Assembly: GCA_937927905.1 (NCBI GenBank)
Contig: CALFWP010000138.1
Coordinates: forward strand, 1-15,459
Origin: an uncultured Neomegalonema sp.
GTDB lineage: Bacteria > Pseudomonadota > Alphaproteobacteria > Rhodobacterales > Rhodobacteraceae
DNA length: 15,459 bases
Direction: 5' to 3'
In this document: positions 5,968 through 13,456 of the stretch, piece after piece
Layout: each line of letters starts with the position of its first letter
Numbering within the stretch: the first letter of the stretch is position 1
Notes under the pieces: generated by a model
Told to the model about the DNA's origin: nothing
Databases searched by the model: none
Seen by the model: only the letters and a program-made list of their open reading frames with translations
Program-made: the position numbers and the translations under genes

Positions 5968-7017
5968 TTGTCCAGTGTAACATTCAGTTTTAATCTCGAC
6001 CCTGTGGTGTCTGCGCCTGTAAAAGCGACTGATACATCACAGGCGGATCAAAGCGTTTCAGAAAAATACCGGGCTTCCGAAGCACGTTTGCAATCGTATT
6101 CCGGCAATGCGGCTGCTCTTAACGGTACACAGACCGAAGGCGGCTATCATCCGTCGGTCAGCAGTCAGGGCCCGGGTGTGACTACCCTGGCCATCGGTGA
6201 AGAGGATGGCGGTTTTGCGGGGGCAGGGCCGCAAACGGGCGTGTTGCAGAGTACGGACATTCCGCCCCCGATCGGCGGATTTTCCGCGCCCGGCAACAGC
6301 CCATTGCCGCGACAGGGTATTGTCGAGGTTGCACCGGCGGTAGAAACGGTGCCCATTGTCGGACCGCGGCTTAAACCGGCAGTCCTGGCAGGGCTGGAGA
6401 CGCCTTATCCGGGCATTAAACCTGAACAGAGCGTCGCGACGGCTGATGCCGCGCAGTATAACGGAACTTTCCTGCAGGCAGAGGGCCCGGTTGAACAGAC
6501 CTATATCTCTGTGGGCGATTATGATTCGTATCTGGCCGCCAGTGGATCAGGGGGACAGATTTCCTCCACTGCAGACATTGGTGCAGATGAAAGTAGCGTG
6601 CAGAGCGTCGGTGGAACCGTATTAAACGCTGCCGCTGTTTATGTGCCGCCGCCTCTTGCACCGATAGAATCATTCGAGTTTACAGTCAGTGAGCCTGTGT
6701 CAGCGGAGACAACTGCGGATAATTCAAAAGCGGTCCCCGTAATTACGCCTGCGAAGTTTACCACGACGCAGCCCTCTGCATTGCCGGTATCATTGCCACC
6801 GGTTGAAATCATATCACCTGAGAGCACCGTAAATGGCACGGCTGTGCCGGAAACAGCGACAGCGGGTTTATCTGCGGCAGCATCGGAGTCTTTTCTGAAC
6901 TCTCCTGTTCCGCTCGAAAAACCCCCTGAAATGTCAAAGGACCTGCCTCGCCTGAGTGAAGATGATCTGCGGATCACGACGCTCGCATTCGGAGAGGAAG
7001 AGGCGGGCGGCGGCTAA
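5968..7017 (+). CDS. Unrecognised low-complexity protein with two TTxxxxEE motifs
   Basis: I do not recognise this 349-residue protein. It is rich in Pro, Ala, Ser, Thr, Val and Gly, acidic, and I see no cysteine or tryptophan. It has no signal peptide and no membrane segment, so it is probably largely disordered and cytoplasmic, or exported by an unknown route. Its notable feature is a repeat: GVTTLAIGEEDGG (motif at residues 72-79) and RITTLAFGEEEAGGG, which is the very C-terminus (motif at 337-344). A weaker echo, TYISVGDYD, begins near residue 178. The repeat fits TTxxxxEE, the core of plesiocin-type graspetides, in which Thr and Glu side chains are joined by ester bonds. The protein is far longer than usual precursors and no ATP-grasp gene lies nearby. 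Alternatives are a structural or surface-associated linker protein with conserved short motifs. The start is a TTG supported by AGGAG and a promoter. Confidence 0.75.
   Translation: MSSVTFSFNLDPVVSAPVKATDTSQADQSVSEKYRASEARLQSYSGNAAALNGTQTEGGYHPSVSSQGPGVTTLAIGEEDGGFAGAGPQTGVLQSTDIPPPIGGFSAPGNSPLPRQGIVEVAPAVETVPIVGPRLKPAVLAGLETPYPGIKPEQSVATADAAQYNGTFLQAEGPVEQTYISVGDYDSYLAASGSGGQISSTADIGADESSVQSVGGTVLNAAAVYVPPPLAPIESFEFTVSEPVSAETTADNSKAVPVITPAKFTTTQPSALPVSLPPVEIISPESTVNGTAVPETATAGLSAAASESFLNSPVPLEKPPEMSKDLPRLSEDDLRITTLAFGEEEAGGG
6181..6204 (+). other. First TTxxxxEE motif (TTLAIGEE)
   Basis: These eight codons read TTLAIGEE, followed by DGG. The match to the C-terminal copy is seven of eight residues (Ile versus Phe), although the flanking protein is not repeated. 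That pattern suggests a conserved functional motif and not a recent DNA duplication; the two copies also use different codons (act-acc-ctg versus acg-acg-ctc). Confidence 0.6.
6976..6999 (+). other. Second, C-terminal TTxxxxEE motif (TTLAFGEE)
   Basis: These eight codons read TTLAFGEE and are followed only by EAGGG and the stop codon. A terminal position with a glycine-rich tail is like the core region of a modified peptide. The preceding stretch, DLPRLSEDDLR, is acidic and possibly helical. Confidence 0.6.
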
Positions 7018-7025
7018 GCTGTGCC

Positions 7026-7050
7026 TTGCGGGTCTTGCTCTGACCCGCAA
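7026..7050 (+). terminator. Perfect hairpin between the low-complexity gene and hrpB
   Basis: TTGCGGGTC (7026-7034) and GACCCGCAA (7042-7050) form a perfect 9-bp stem with a 7-base loop. It starts eight bases after the stop of the upstream gene and ends nine bases before the hrpB ATG. No T-run follows, so termination would be partial or factor-dependent. Its position would also let it affect ribosome access to hrpB. Confidence 0.5.
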
Positions 7051-7059
7051 TAAGAACGC

Positions 7060-9555
7060 ATGTGCGGATTAGATTACAGCCCTTTACCCGTTCAGGAGGC
7101 ATTGCTGGAATTGACCGCGTCACTGCGGGCGGGTTCTAATGCCGTGCTGATTGCTCCGCCCGGGGCGGGTAAGACCACCGGCGTGCCGCTTGCACTGCTG
7201 GATCAGCCATGGCGGACGGGTCGTATACTGATTCTGGAGCCTAGGCGCGTGGCGGCTCGGGCGGCGGCGGAGCGGATGGCGGCAATGCTGGGCGAAAAAA
7301 CCGGACAAACCGTCGGTTACACCATCCGCCATGAAAGCGTGGTATCGGCTGTAACCCGTATCGAGGTAATCACGGAAGGGATTTTGACCCGTCGGCTACA
7401 GCGTGATCCGACACTTGAAAATGTTTCGGCTGTTCTTTTTGACGAGTATCATGAACGCTCGATCCATGCCGATCTGGGGCTTGCGCTGTGCCTGGATGTG
7501 CAATCGGCGTTGCGCGAAGACCTGCGCGTTTTGGTCATGTCGGCCACACTGGATGGTGAGGCGGTGTGCAAGGTGATGGGGGATGCCCCGGTTATCCGCT
7601 CGGATGGGCGGGCGTTTCCGGTGGAAACCCGATGGTCGGATGCGCCGTGGAAAAAACCCGGCGGCGCGCGTGATGCGTTTGAACAGGCGGTTGCGGCCTG
7701 TGTCCGGCGGGCCATGGGTGAAGAAAGCGGTGATGCGCTGGTCTTCCTGCCTGGAGTGCGGGAAATCGGGCGTGTGCAAACGCTGTTGACCGATGCGCCC
7801 TATGAAGTCCGCACGATCCATGGCGGGCTGCCTTTTACGGCCCAGCGTGCGGCACTTGTTCCCTCAAGCGAAGGAAAGCGGCGGGTGGTGCTGGCCACAG
7901 CGATTGCCGAGACATCGCTGACCATCCAGGGGGTCCGGATTGTGATTGACGGCGGGTTGTCCCGTCGGGCGCTGTATGATGCCGGTGCGGGAATGACACG
8001 GCTGGTGACGGGTCGTGTTTCGCGCGCTTCGGCGGATCAGCGGCGGGGCAGGGCAGGGCGTACGGAACCGGGCGTGTGCTATCGCCTCTGGACCAAGGGT
8101 GAAGAAGGTGGTTTTGCCCTGGCTGATCCGCCGGAGATTGCCTGTGCTGATCTTGCGCCGTTAGCACTTGATCTGGCCGTATGGGGTATCCGGAATTCGT
8201 CGGATTTACGGTGGCTGGATGCCCCGCCGGAAGGGGCCTTTGCTTCTGCGCTCAACCTGCTGCGCGCGCTAGGGGCAGTTGATGCGGAGGGTGCGCCGAC
8301 GGCTCATGGTAAAGCGCTGGCGGATATGCCGCTACACCCGAGGCTCGCGCATTTGCTGATCCGGGGGCGCGAAGCCGGAGCGGACGCACGGGCGGCGGAT
8401 CTGGCCGCTTTACTGGAAGAGCGTGACCCGATGCGTGATGCGGGGGTTAATATTGAAAAGCGTCTGAAAGCCCTGCGCGGTAATGCAGGTGAAGGCGCGG
8501 ACCGGGCCGCTCTAGAGCGTATAAAAACCACCTCAAAGCGCTTACGAAAAAACAAAAGCAAGAGCGGCATCACGGCCGAAGTTTCCGCCGGAATGCTGGT
8601 CGCGCTTGCTTTTCCCGACCGTGTGGCCATGCGCCGCCCGGGGGAAGCCCCGCGCTACATTATGGCGGGAGGCAAGGGGGCCGTGCTTCATGACGGCGGC
8701 GATGCGCTTGCGGGAGAACCTTTTCTGGCGATTGCGGAGCTGGACGGTAACCCGCGCGAAGCCAAAATACGGTTGGCGGCCCCCCTGTTGCGCGGTGATT
8801 TGGACGCGCTTTACGGGGACAAAATAACGGAGGTGAAAACCTGTCACTGGGACTCGCGTTCCCGCATGGTGGAGGCGAGACGTCAACAGCGTCTAGATGC
8901 GCTGGTGCTTGAGGATCGTCCCTGGAAGGGAGCCGATTCTGACCTGATTGCAAAGGCTGCAACGGATGGTGTGCGGGAACTGGGCCTCGGGTGCCTGTCC
9001 TGGAAAGATGGGGCAGCGCGGTTTCGCGACCGTGTGCTTTGGGCGCGTGGGCATGGCGCGGCGGTGACTTTGCCCGATTGGTCCGATGAGGCGTTGCTGG
9101 AGGGTTTAGAGCACTGGCTGAAGCCGCATCTGGGTGCAGTGCGCAAAGAGGCTGATTTTGCGGCGCTTGATCTGGTGTCTATCCTGCGCGGCGCATTGGA
9201 TTGGGAGGCGCAACAGGGGCTGGACCGCCTTGCGCCGTCGTCTTTTGTGACCCCCGCAGGAACAAAAAGAAAAATTGATTATGCGCAGGACCCGCCCGCG
9301 CTTGAGGTCCGCATTCAGGAGATGTTCGGGGAGAGCGTTCATCCGGCAATCTGCAACGGGCGGGTGCCCCTGCTGATCCGGTTTCTGTCTCCTGCCGGAA
9401 GGCCGGTACAGGTCACGGGCGATTTACCGGGGTTTTGGGCGAATTCTTATGCGGATGTCAGAAAAGATTTGCGCGGGCGCTATCCGCGTCACCCTTGGCC
9501 CGAGGATCCTGCAAAGGCCGATCCTACCCGCCGGGCGAAACCGCAGAAACACTGA
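7060..9555 (+). CDS. hrpB: ATP-dependent helicase HrpB
   Basis: HrpB is a DEAH-box family helicase. Its substrate in bacteria is poorly defined; it is distinct from HrpA, which acts on mRNA and stalled ribosomes. The 831 residues match the family length. Helicase motifs in order: Walker A APPGAGKTT at 32-40, EPRRVAARA at 60-68, the family variant of motif II DEYHERSI at 128-135, SATLD at 161-165, ATAIAETSLTI at 279-289, and motif VI QRRGRAGR at 327-334. The HrpB-specific C-terminal domain is present, ending with RYPRHPWPEDP. The ATG has only a weak ribosome site (AAGAA) just downstream of a 9-bp hairpin. Confidence 0.96.
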   Translation: MCGLDYSPLPVQEALLELTASLRAGSNAVLIAPPGAGKTTGVPLALLDQPWRTGRILILEPRRVAARAAAERMAAMLGEKTGQTVGYTIRHESVVSAVTRIEVITEGILTRRLQRDPTLENVSAVLFDEYHERSIHADLGLALCLDVQSALREDLRVLVMSATLDGEAVCKVMGDAPVIRSDGRAFPVETRWSDAPWKKPGGARDAFEQAVAACVRRAMGEESGDALVFLPGVREIGRVQTLLTDAPYEVRTIHGGLPFTAQRAALVPSSEGKRRVVLATAIAETSLTIQGVRIVIDGGLSRRALYDAGAGMTRLVTGRVSRASADQRRGRAGRTEPGVCYRLWTKGEEGGFALADPPEIACADLAPLALDLAVWGIRNSSDLRWLDAPPEGAFASALNLLRALGAVDAEGAPTAHGKALADMPLHPRLAHLLIRGREAGADARAADLAALLEERDPMRDAGVNIEKRLKALRGNAGEGADRAALERIKTTSKRLRKNKSKSGITAEVSAGMLVALAFPDRVAMRRPGEAPRYIMAGGKGAVLHDGGDALAGEPFLAIAELDGNPREAKIRLAAPLLRGDLDALYGDKITEVKTCHWDSRSRMVEARRQQRLDALVLEDRPWKGADSDLIAKAATDGVRELGLGCLSWKDGAARFRDRVLWARGHGAAVTLPDWSDEALLEGLEHWLKPHLGAVRKEADFAALDLVSILRGALDWEAQQGLDRLAPSSFVTPAGTKRKIDYAQDPPALEVRIQEMFGESVHPAICNGRVPLLIRFLSPAGRPVQVTGDLPGFWANSYADVRKDLRGRYPRHPWPEDPAKADPTRRAKPQKH

Positions 9556-9603
9556 GGGTATTTTGCGGCCCCCTTTGTTATTTTATATTAACTATACATG
9601 GTA

Positions 9604-9620
9604 AAGTAGTAAAAATACTT
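9604..9620. promoter_or_regulatory. AT-rich leader with short inverted repeat before the glutamate dehydrogenase gene
   Basis: The 81-base gap after hrpB turns sharply AT-rich from about 9576. AAGTA (9604-9608) and TACTT (9616-9620) form a short inverted repeat directly before the AAGGA ribosome site at 9624-9628. A promoter for the dehydrogenase gene is likely in this stretch, but several weak -35/-10 pairs are possible and I cannot choose one. Confidence 0.3.
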
Positions 9621-9636
9621 ATGAAGGATTGAGTCG

Positions 9637-11061
9637 ATGGATGCCCGTGATACGCATGAACCTAGCTTTCGCGACTCTGTGGATGTCATGTTCAACCGCG
9701 CTGCCGCAATGTTGGATCTGCCCCCCGGGATGGCTGAGAAAATCCGTGTTGCCAATTCGACCTATATCGTGCGCTTCGGAGTCAAGCTGCGCGGCGAGAT
9801 CAAGACTTTTACCGGCTATCGTTCGGTCCACTCCGAACATATGGAACCGGTGAAGGGCGGTATCCGCTATGCCGGGAACGTCGATCAGGATGAGGTCGAA
9901 GCGCTGGCGGCGCTGATGACCTATAAATGCGCACTGGTTGAGGTGCCATATGGCGGATCGAAAGGGGGGCTTTGCATCAATCCCTCTGATTGGGATGTGG
10001 ATGAGCTGGAGCGCATTACACGGCGGTTTGCTTATGAGCTGATCAAGCGCGACCTCATAAATCCCGCCCAGAATGTGCCTGCCCCTGATATGGGCACCGG
10101 CGAGCGGGAGATGGCCTGGATCGCCGATGCCTATAAGCGCATCAAGACCGATGATATCAATGCCCGTGCCTGTGTCACCGGCAAGCCCAGCAATGTCGGG
10201 GGTATCGCGGGACGGACCGAAGCGACCGGGCGCGGCGTGCAATATGGCCTGCGCGAGTTTTTCCGTCACCCTGATGATGTCGCAGCAGCAGGGCTGAGCG
10301 GCACTCTGTCCGGCAAGCGGGTTGTGATACAGGGTCTGGGTAATGTGGGGTATTACGCTGCAAAGTTTTTATCCGAAGAGGATAAGTGTCTGATCACTGC
10401 CGTTGCCGAACGCGACGGCGCGGTTATGAATGAGAACGGCCTCGATATCGAAAAGCTGAAAGCGCATCTGACCGGAACCGGCGGCGTCAAAGGGTTTGCA
10501 GATGCGGAATTTGTCGAAAACGGTATGTCCGTTCTGGAAAAAGATTGCGATATCCTGATCCCTGCTGCCATGGAGGGTGCTATACATCTCGGTAATGCGG
10601 CGCGGGTTCGCGCGCCTTTGATCATTGAGGCTGCGAACGGGCCTGTCACAGCCGGAGCAGACGAAATCCTGCGCGAAAAGGGCTGTGTTATCATACCGGA
10701 TATGTATGCCAATGCGGGCGGCGTCACCGTGTCTTATTTCGAATGGGTCAAAAACCTCTCGCATATCCGGTTCGGACGGATGCAGCGGCGTCATGAGGAA
10801 GCCTGGCATGAAATGCTGATCGGTGGCATTGAAGAGATGACCGGGGCTGCGTTTCCTACGGATACCAAAAAGAAATATATGGAGGGCGCGGACGAGCTGT
10901 CACTTGTGCGTTCCGGCTTGGATGACACGATGCGTACAGCGTATCAGCAGATGTCCGCTGTTTGGAATGCCCGAAAACATGAAGGCGTTGACCTGCGTAC
11001 TGCAGCATATCTGATCTCGATACAAAAAGTGGCGAATAGTTATGCGTCCCTGGGGCTTTAA
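9637..11061 (+). CDS. Glutamate dehydrogenase (Glu/Leu/Phe/Val family)
   Basis: This 474-residue enzyme of the amino-acid dehydrogenase family most likely interconverts glutamate and 2-oxoglutarate plus ammonia in the cytoplasm. Active-site residues line up with known glutamate dehydrogenases: Lys73 in PVKGGIRY, Lys97 in TYKCAL, catalytic Lys109 in GGSKGG, and Asp151 in PAPDMGTG. The NAD(P)-binding domain follows TGKPSNVGGIAGRTEATGRG and has GLGNVG at 233-238. The C-terminal part PDMYANAGGVTVSYFEWVKN is also characteristic. Leucine or phenylalanine dehydrogenases are shorter (about 350-370 residues), which favours glutamate. Coenzyme preference is not clear. The ATG has AAGGA eight bases upstream. 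The TAA stop overlaps the stop of the convergent GST-like gene. Confidence 0.93.
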   Translation: MDARDTHEPSFRDSVDVMFNRAAAMLDLPPGMAEKIRVANSTYIVRFGVKLRGEIKTFTGYRSVHSEHMEPVKGGIRYAGNVDQDEVEALAALMTYKCALVEVPYGGSKGGLCINPSDWDVDELERITRRFAYELIKRDLINPAQNVPAPDMGTGEREMAWIADAYKRIKTDDINARACVTGKPSNVGGIAGRTEATGRGVQYGLREFFRHPDDVAAAGLSGTLSGKRVVIQGLGNVGYYAAKFLSEEDKCLITAVAERDGAVMNENGLDIEKLKAHLTGTGGVKGFADAEFVENGMSVLEKDCDILIPAAMEGAIHLGNAARVRAPLIIEAANGPVTAGADEILREKGCVIIPDMYANAGGVTVSYFEWVKNLSHIRFGRMQRRHEEAWHEMLIGGIEEMTGAAFPTDTKKKYMEGADELSLVRSGLDDTMRTAYQQMSAVWNARKHEGVDLRTAAYLISIQKVANSYASLGL

Positions 11062-11660
11062 GGTGTATCGGTGCCCTTTGCCAGGGCGCGCTTTAATGCC
11101 AGGCGCTGGGACAGTCGTTTGAAATAATTGTTCAGCGGCCCCTCCGGTATGTCAAACTTTGCCGCACGCGCCCAGCCCGAGCAGTGACCGATCAGGATAT
11201 CGGGTACGGTCATCATTTCGCCCATGACAAAGGCATTGTCGCCCAGACGCCGAGCGAGGCGCTCCATTGCAAGGGCGAATTCGTACCGGCAGGTGTTTTT
11301 AACCGCTGGAGTACGGTGTTCTTCAGGATGAACGAACGTGTTTTTCGCGGCGGTCCAGAGAGCGCCCTCGATCTCATCAACACAAAATTGCGTCAGCGAA
11401 TCCTGTTTCGCGCGTGCCAGGGTTCCAGCTGAAAAGGTCAAAGCTTTATGGCGATCGGCGAGGAATTGGACAATCGCGACCGAGTCAGTGATCACCCTGT
11501 CCTCGACAATCAGTGCCGGGACTTTACCGTCAGAGTGATGGTCATATGCCTTTGCGGAACGCGGAGGAGCCTGAATCAATTCATAAGGTTGTTCCAGTTC
11601 CTCAAGCATCCAGACAACCCGTAAAGCCCGTGATGCGGTGACACCAACCACTTTATACAT
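11058..11660 (-). CDS. Glutathione S-transferase family protein
   Basis: The 200-residue protein has the two-domain layout of cytosolic glutathione S-transferases. The N-terminal thioredoxin-like domain (about 1-75) has a possible catalytic Ser10 in VTASRALRV, the cis-proline in GKVPAL (Pro48), and the glutathione-contacting DS at 59-60 in EDRVITDSVAIVQFLAD. The C-terminal helical domain contains the conserved VPDILIGHC near 150-160, corresponding to the N-capping-box region. The precise class and substrate are unknown. It lies 56 bases downstream of the PhnN-like gene on the same strand, so co-transcription is possible. GAAAGG about ten bases before the ATG may serve as the ribosome site. 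Its stop codon overlaps that of the convergent dehydrogenase gene. Confidence 0.9.
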   Translation of the reverse strand: MYKVVGVTASRALRVVWMLEELEQPYELIQAPPRSAKAYDHHSDGKVPALIVEDRVITDSVAIVQFLADRHKALTFSAGTLARAKQDSLTQFCVDEIEGALWTAAKNTFVHPEEHRTPAVKNTCRYEFALAMERLARRLGDNAFVMGEMMTVPDILIGHCSGWARAAKFDIPEGPLNNYFKRLSQRLALKRALAKGTDTP

Positions 11661-11716
11661 ATCCCGATGCCTTTCTTCCGATTGCTATCCGGCCTTGATC
11701 GCTTATCTGTTGCTGT

Positions 11717-12247
11717 TCAGGCCAATGCCTCCAGAAAGGCCGCCACACCGTCTTCCACACTGCCGGAATTGTCGATCGTAATGACATCCGGACCTTGCGG
11801 CAGCGCACGACCGCTCCGCCCAAGGCGGTGATCGATACTTTGATCATCCTCACGGCCACGATCGTATAAGCGCCGCGTAAGGATATCAATAGGAGCAGTG
11901 ATGTGGATAATACGCAAGGGCGAAAACTTTTCGCGGGCTTCCTCCACGATGCTGCGTGAACCGTTCAGGATCACGGCCTGACCGGATGTAAGCTTTTCCT
12001 CTATGGATTTCGGGACACCATAATGCAATCCGTGAGCGTCCCAGGACAACGAGAATTCATCGCGATACCGCATGAGTGTGAATTCTTCGGTCGTGACCTC
12101 AATATTACCACGGGCTTCGGCCTGACGTGTGACAGCACGCGGCATCACAACAATATCGGGGCGATGTCTGATTGCGTGTGAAATAAGTGTGTCTTTGCCG
12201 GCACCTGAAGCACCGACAACCAGATATAAAATGCCGCGGGATGTCAC
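11717..12247 (-). CDS. phnN: Ribose 1,5-bisphosphate phosphokinase (PhnN-like)
   Basis: PhnN phosphorylates ribose 1,5-bisphosphate to PRPP, the last step that connects phosphonate breakdown by C-P lyase to nucleotide synthesis. The 176 residues match the family length. Walker A is GASGAGKDT at 12-20, where the KDT ending distinguishes PhnN from guanylate kinase. WDAHGLHYGVP near 69-79, ILNGSR near 93-98, the lid-like LYDRGRED near 127-134 and the C-terminal IDNSG near 158-162 all fit. The start is a GTG, since no ATG lies near the expected N-terminus; the ribosome site is weak. No other phn gene is in the window, so this copy stands apart from any C-P lyase operon here. A guanylate-kinase-like enzyme of other specificity is the alternative. 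Confidence 0.88.
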   Translation of the reverse strand: MTSRGILYLVVGASGAGKDTLISHAIRHRPDIVVMPRAVTRQAEARGNIEVTTEEFTLMRYRDEFSLSWDAHGLHYGVPKSIEEKLTSGQAVILNGSRSIVEEAREKFSPLRIIHITAPIDILTRRLYDRGREDDQSIDHRLGRSGRALPQGPDVITIDNSGSVEDGVAAFLEALA

Positions 12248-12381
12248 GCTTATACCGTCCGATACTCTAGAATCGCATACGCAATATAAAAATTGAATTT
12301 GTGAATAACAGTATAGCTACCCATAACCAATCTTTACTTTTTTACGCAGCGGCGGTTTTCTTGATGACTGGTGCAATTCAT

Positions 12382-12414
12382 AGTACCGGTCGTCACTTGA
12401 TAAGATGTGGTACT
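12382..12414. promoter_or_regulatory. Inverted repeat upstream of the small exported protein gene
   Basis: AGTACC at 12382-12387 and GGTACT at 12409-12414 form a perfect 6-bp inverted repeat with a 21-base interior. It lies in the 223-base gap between the divergent PhnN-like gene and the small exported protein, 57 bases before the latter's ATG. It could be an operator. The rest of this gap is AT-rich and holds only a short open frame from a GTG at 12301, which I do not believe. Confidence 0.25.
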
Positions 12415-12470
12415 CCAACATGCCGAAGTTTAAGCATAGATATATTGTCGCATGGTGTCATTATGCAGAG

Positions 12471-12854
12471 ATGCGTTTTTTGGCATTTTTTTTAATTTTT
12501 TTCGCAGCGTTTCCTTTTGTTGCACAGGCGCAAAATAACAGGGACTCCGACGATGACGGTGAATATGAACGCATTGTCAGTGAGCAGGATTTTGTCAAAC
12601 GCGTTGTGGGCAAAAGGCTGTTTTACGACAGCGGTGCGGTGATTGTGTTTCTGGCCGACCGCAGTTTTGGGGGCGGTTTTTCCGGCAGCAGAGTCTGGGG
12701 CGAATGGGCTTGGCAGGACGACCGGATTTGTCATCAGATCAATATCGGTGAAAAGCGTTATGAAGCGGCGTGTAAAGTGCCGCAGATTGTGAAGAACCGC
12801 CTGCGGTTTATCCGCGAGGACGGCTCATTTTACGGTGTGGCGAAAATCCGCTGA
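12471..12854 (+). CDS. Small exported protein of unknown function
   Basis: This is a 127-residue protein. It starts with MRFLAFFLIFFAAFPFVAQA, a clear signal peptide with a cleavage site after AQA, followed by an acidic linker (NNRDSDDDGEYE). The mature domain has a beta-rich look: VVGKRLFYDSGAVIVFLADR, a glycine-rich turn, WGEWAWQDDRICHQI and RLRFIREDGSFYGVAKI. Two cysteines in the mature part (in RICHQ and EAACKV) may form a disulfide. The pattern of an alternating strand, G-x-W-x-W and a Cys resembles small lipocalin-like or beta-sandwich periplasmic proteins that I recall as uncharacterised in alphaproteobacteria. I cannot assign a function. Longer readings from 12405 or 12420 would bury the signal peptide, so the ATG at 12471 is preferred. 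The gene is convergent with the TPR protein gene. Confidence 0.75.
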   Translation: MRFLAFFLIFFAAFPFVAQAQNNRDSDDDGEYERIVSEQDFVKRVVGKRLFYDSGAVIVFLADRSFGGGFSGSRVWGEWAWQDDRICHQINIGEKRYEAACKVPQIVKNRLRFIREDGSFYGVAKIR

Positions 12855-12869
12855 CCGGAGAATGCCGGT
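12854..12869. terminator. Short hairpin between convergent genes
   Basis: ACCGG (12854-12858) and CCGGT (12865-12869) form a 5-bp stem with a 6-base loop, followed on the plus strand by TTATT. It fills the 15 bases between two convergent genes and could weakly end transcription of the plus-strand gene. The short stem keeps confidence low. Confidence 0.3.
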
Positions 12870-13421
12870 TTATTCAAAATCTTTGATCAGCAAGCTGCGT
12901 TCCTGAAGATAGGGATTTACGTCAACCGCCTGCCGCAATGCTTTTTGTGACAATTCTATGCGGCCCTGCCTCATCAGAATGATGGCTTTGCCGGCCAATG
13001 CGCCGAAATGGGATGGTTCCAGCTCCAGGGTTTTTTCCACATCATCGAGAGAGCGGTCGTATTTTTCCTGCAGAAAAAGCGTCGTCGCCCGGGTGTTCCA
13101 GCCCTCGGAATAATCCGGTGCATAAGTAACGAGCTTGTCCAGGTGTTCCATCGCACCGGCAAAGTCATAGACACGCATCCTCTGCCGGGCGCTATCGAGC
13201 AGCTTTTGTGCGGTCGCATCAGGTGCAGTTTGCCAAAGATCCCAGATGGCCGAAACAGCAGCGCGGGCAACCTGCTCATCAGGAGCGTTTTTCAGGGCAA
13301 GAAACAAACCCGCGCGTTCTTCTGCACGGGCCGTGTCCTCATTTGCCACTGCGTAGGATACCGGTAACAGCGCCAGTGCTCCTGTGAAAACCACAGCATG
13401 TATGTCTTTGAACGTGGTCAT
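12870..13421 (-). CDS. Exported tetratricopeptide-repeat protein
   Basis: This is a 183-residue protein with a probable signal peptide (MTTFKDIHAVVFTGALALLPVSYAVA in sense: a basic start, a hydrophobic core at 9-24, and cleavage near AVA-N at 26). The mature protein is helical. About three tetratricopeptide repeats can be traced at about 71-104, 105-138 and 139-172. The clearest is the middle one, with W-N-T-R-A-T-x-x-F-L-Q, then Y-D-R-S-L-x-D, then L-E-L-E-P. Such repeats bind protein partners, so a periplasmic scaffold or assembly role is inferred; the partner is unknown. The gene lies 35 bases downstream of the hydroxy-acid dehydrogenase gene on the same strand and may share its transcript. 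A weak AAAGA ribosome site precedes the ATG. Confidence 0.85.
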   Translation of the reverse strand: MTTFKDIHAVVFTGALALLPVSYAVANEDTARAEERAGLFLALKNAPDEQVARAAVSAIWDLWQTAPDATAQKLLDSARQRMRVYDFAGAMEHLDKLVTYAPDYSEGWNTRATTLFLQEKYDRSLDDVEKTLELEPSHFGALAGKAIILMRQGRIELSQKALRQAVDVNPYLQERSLLIKDFE

Positions 13422-13456
13422 ATATGCAATCTTTCTTTCTGATGTATTCCGTGCGG

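Noticed and set aside
9619..10269. A 216-codon minus-strand open frame within the glutamate dehydrogenase gene
   Set aside because: It is the mirror of a well-conserved coding region, shows no family motif and has no ribosome site that stands out.
12301..12495. A 64-codon open frame from a GTG with a hydrophobic stretch
   Set aside because: It has no ribosome site, overlaps the signal-peptide region of the better-supported gene at 12471 in another frame, and has no recognisable family.
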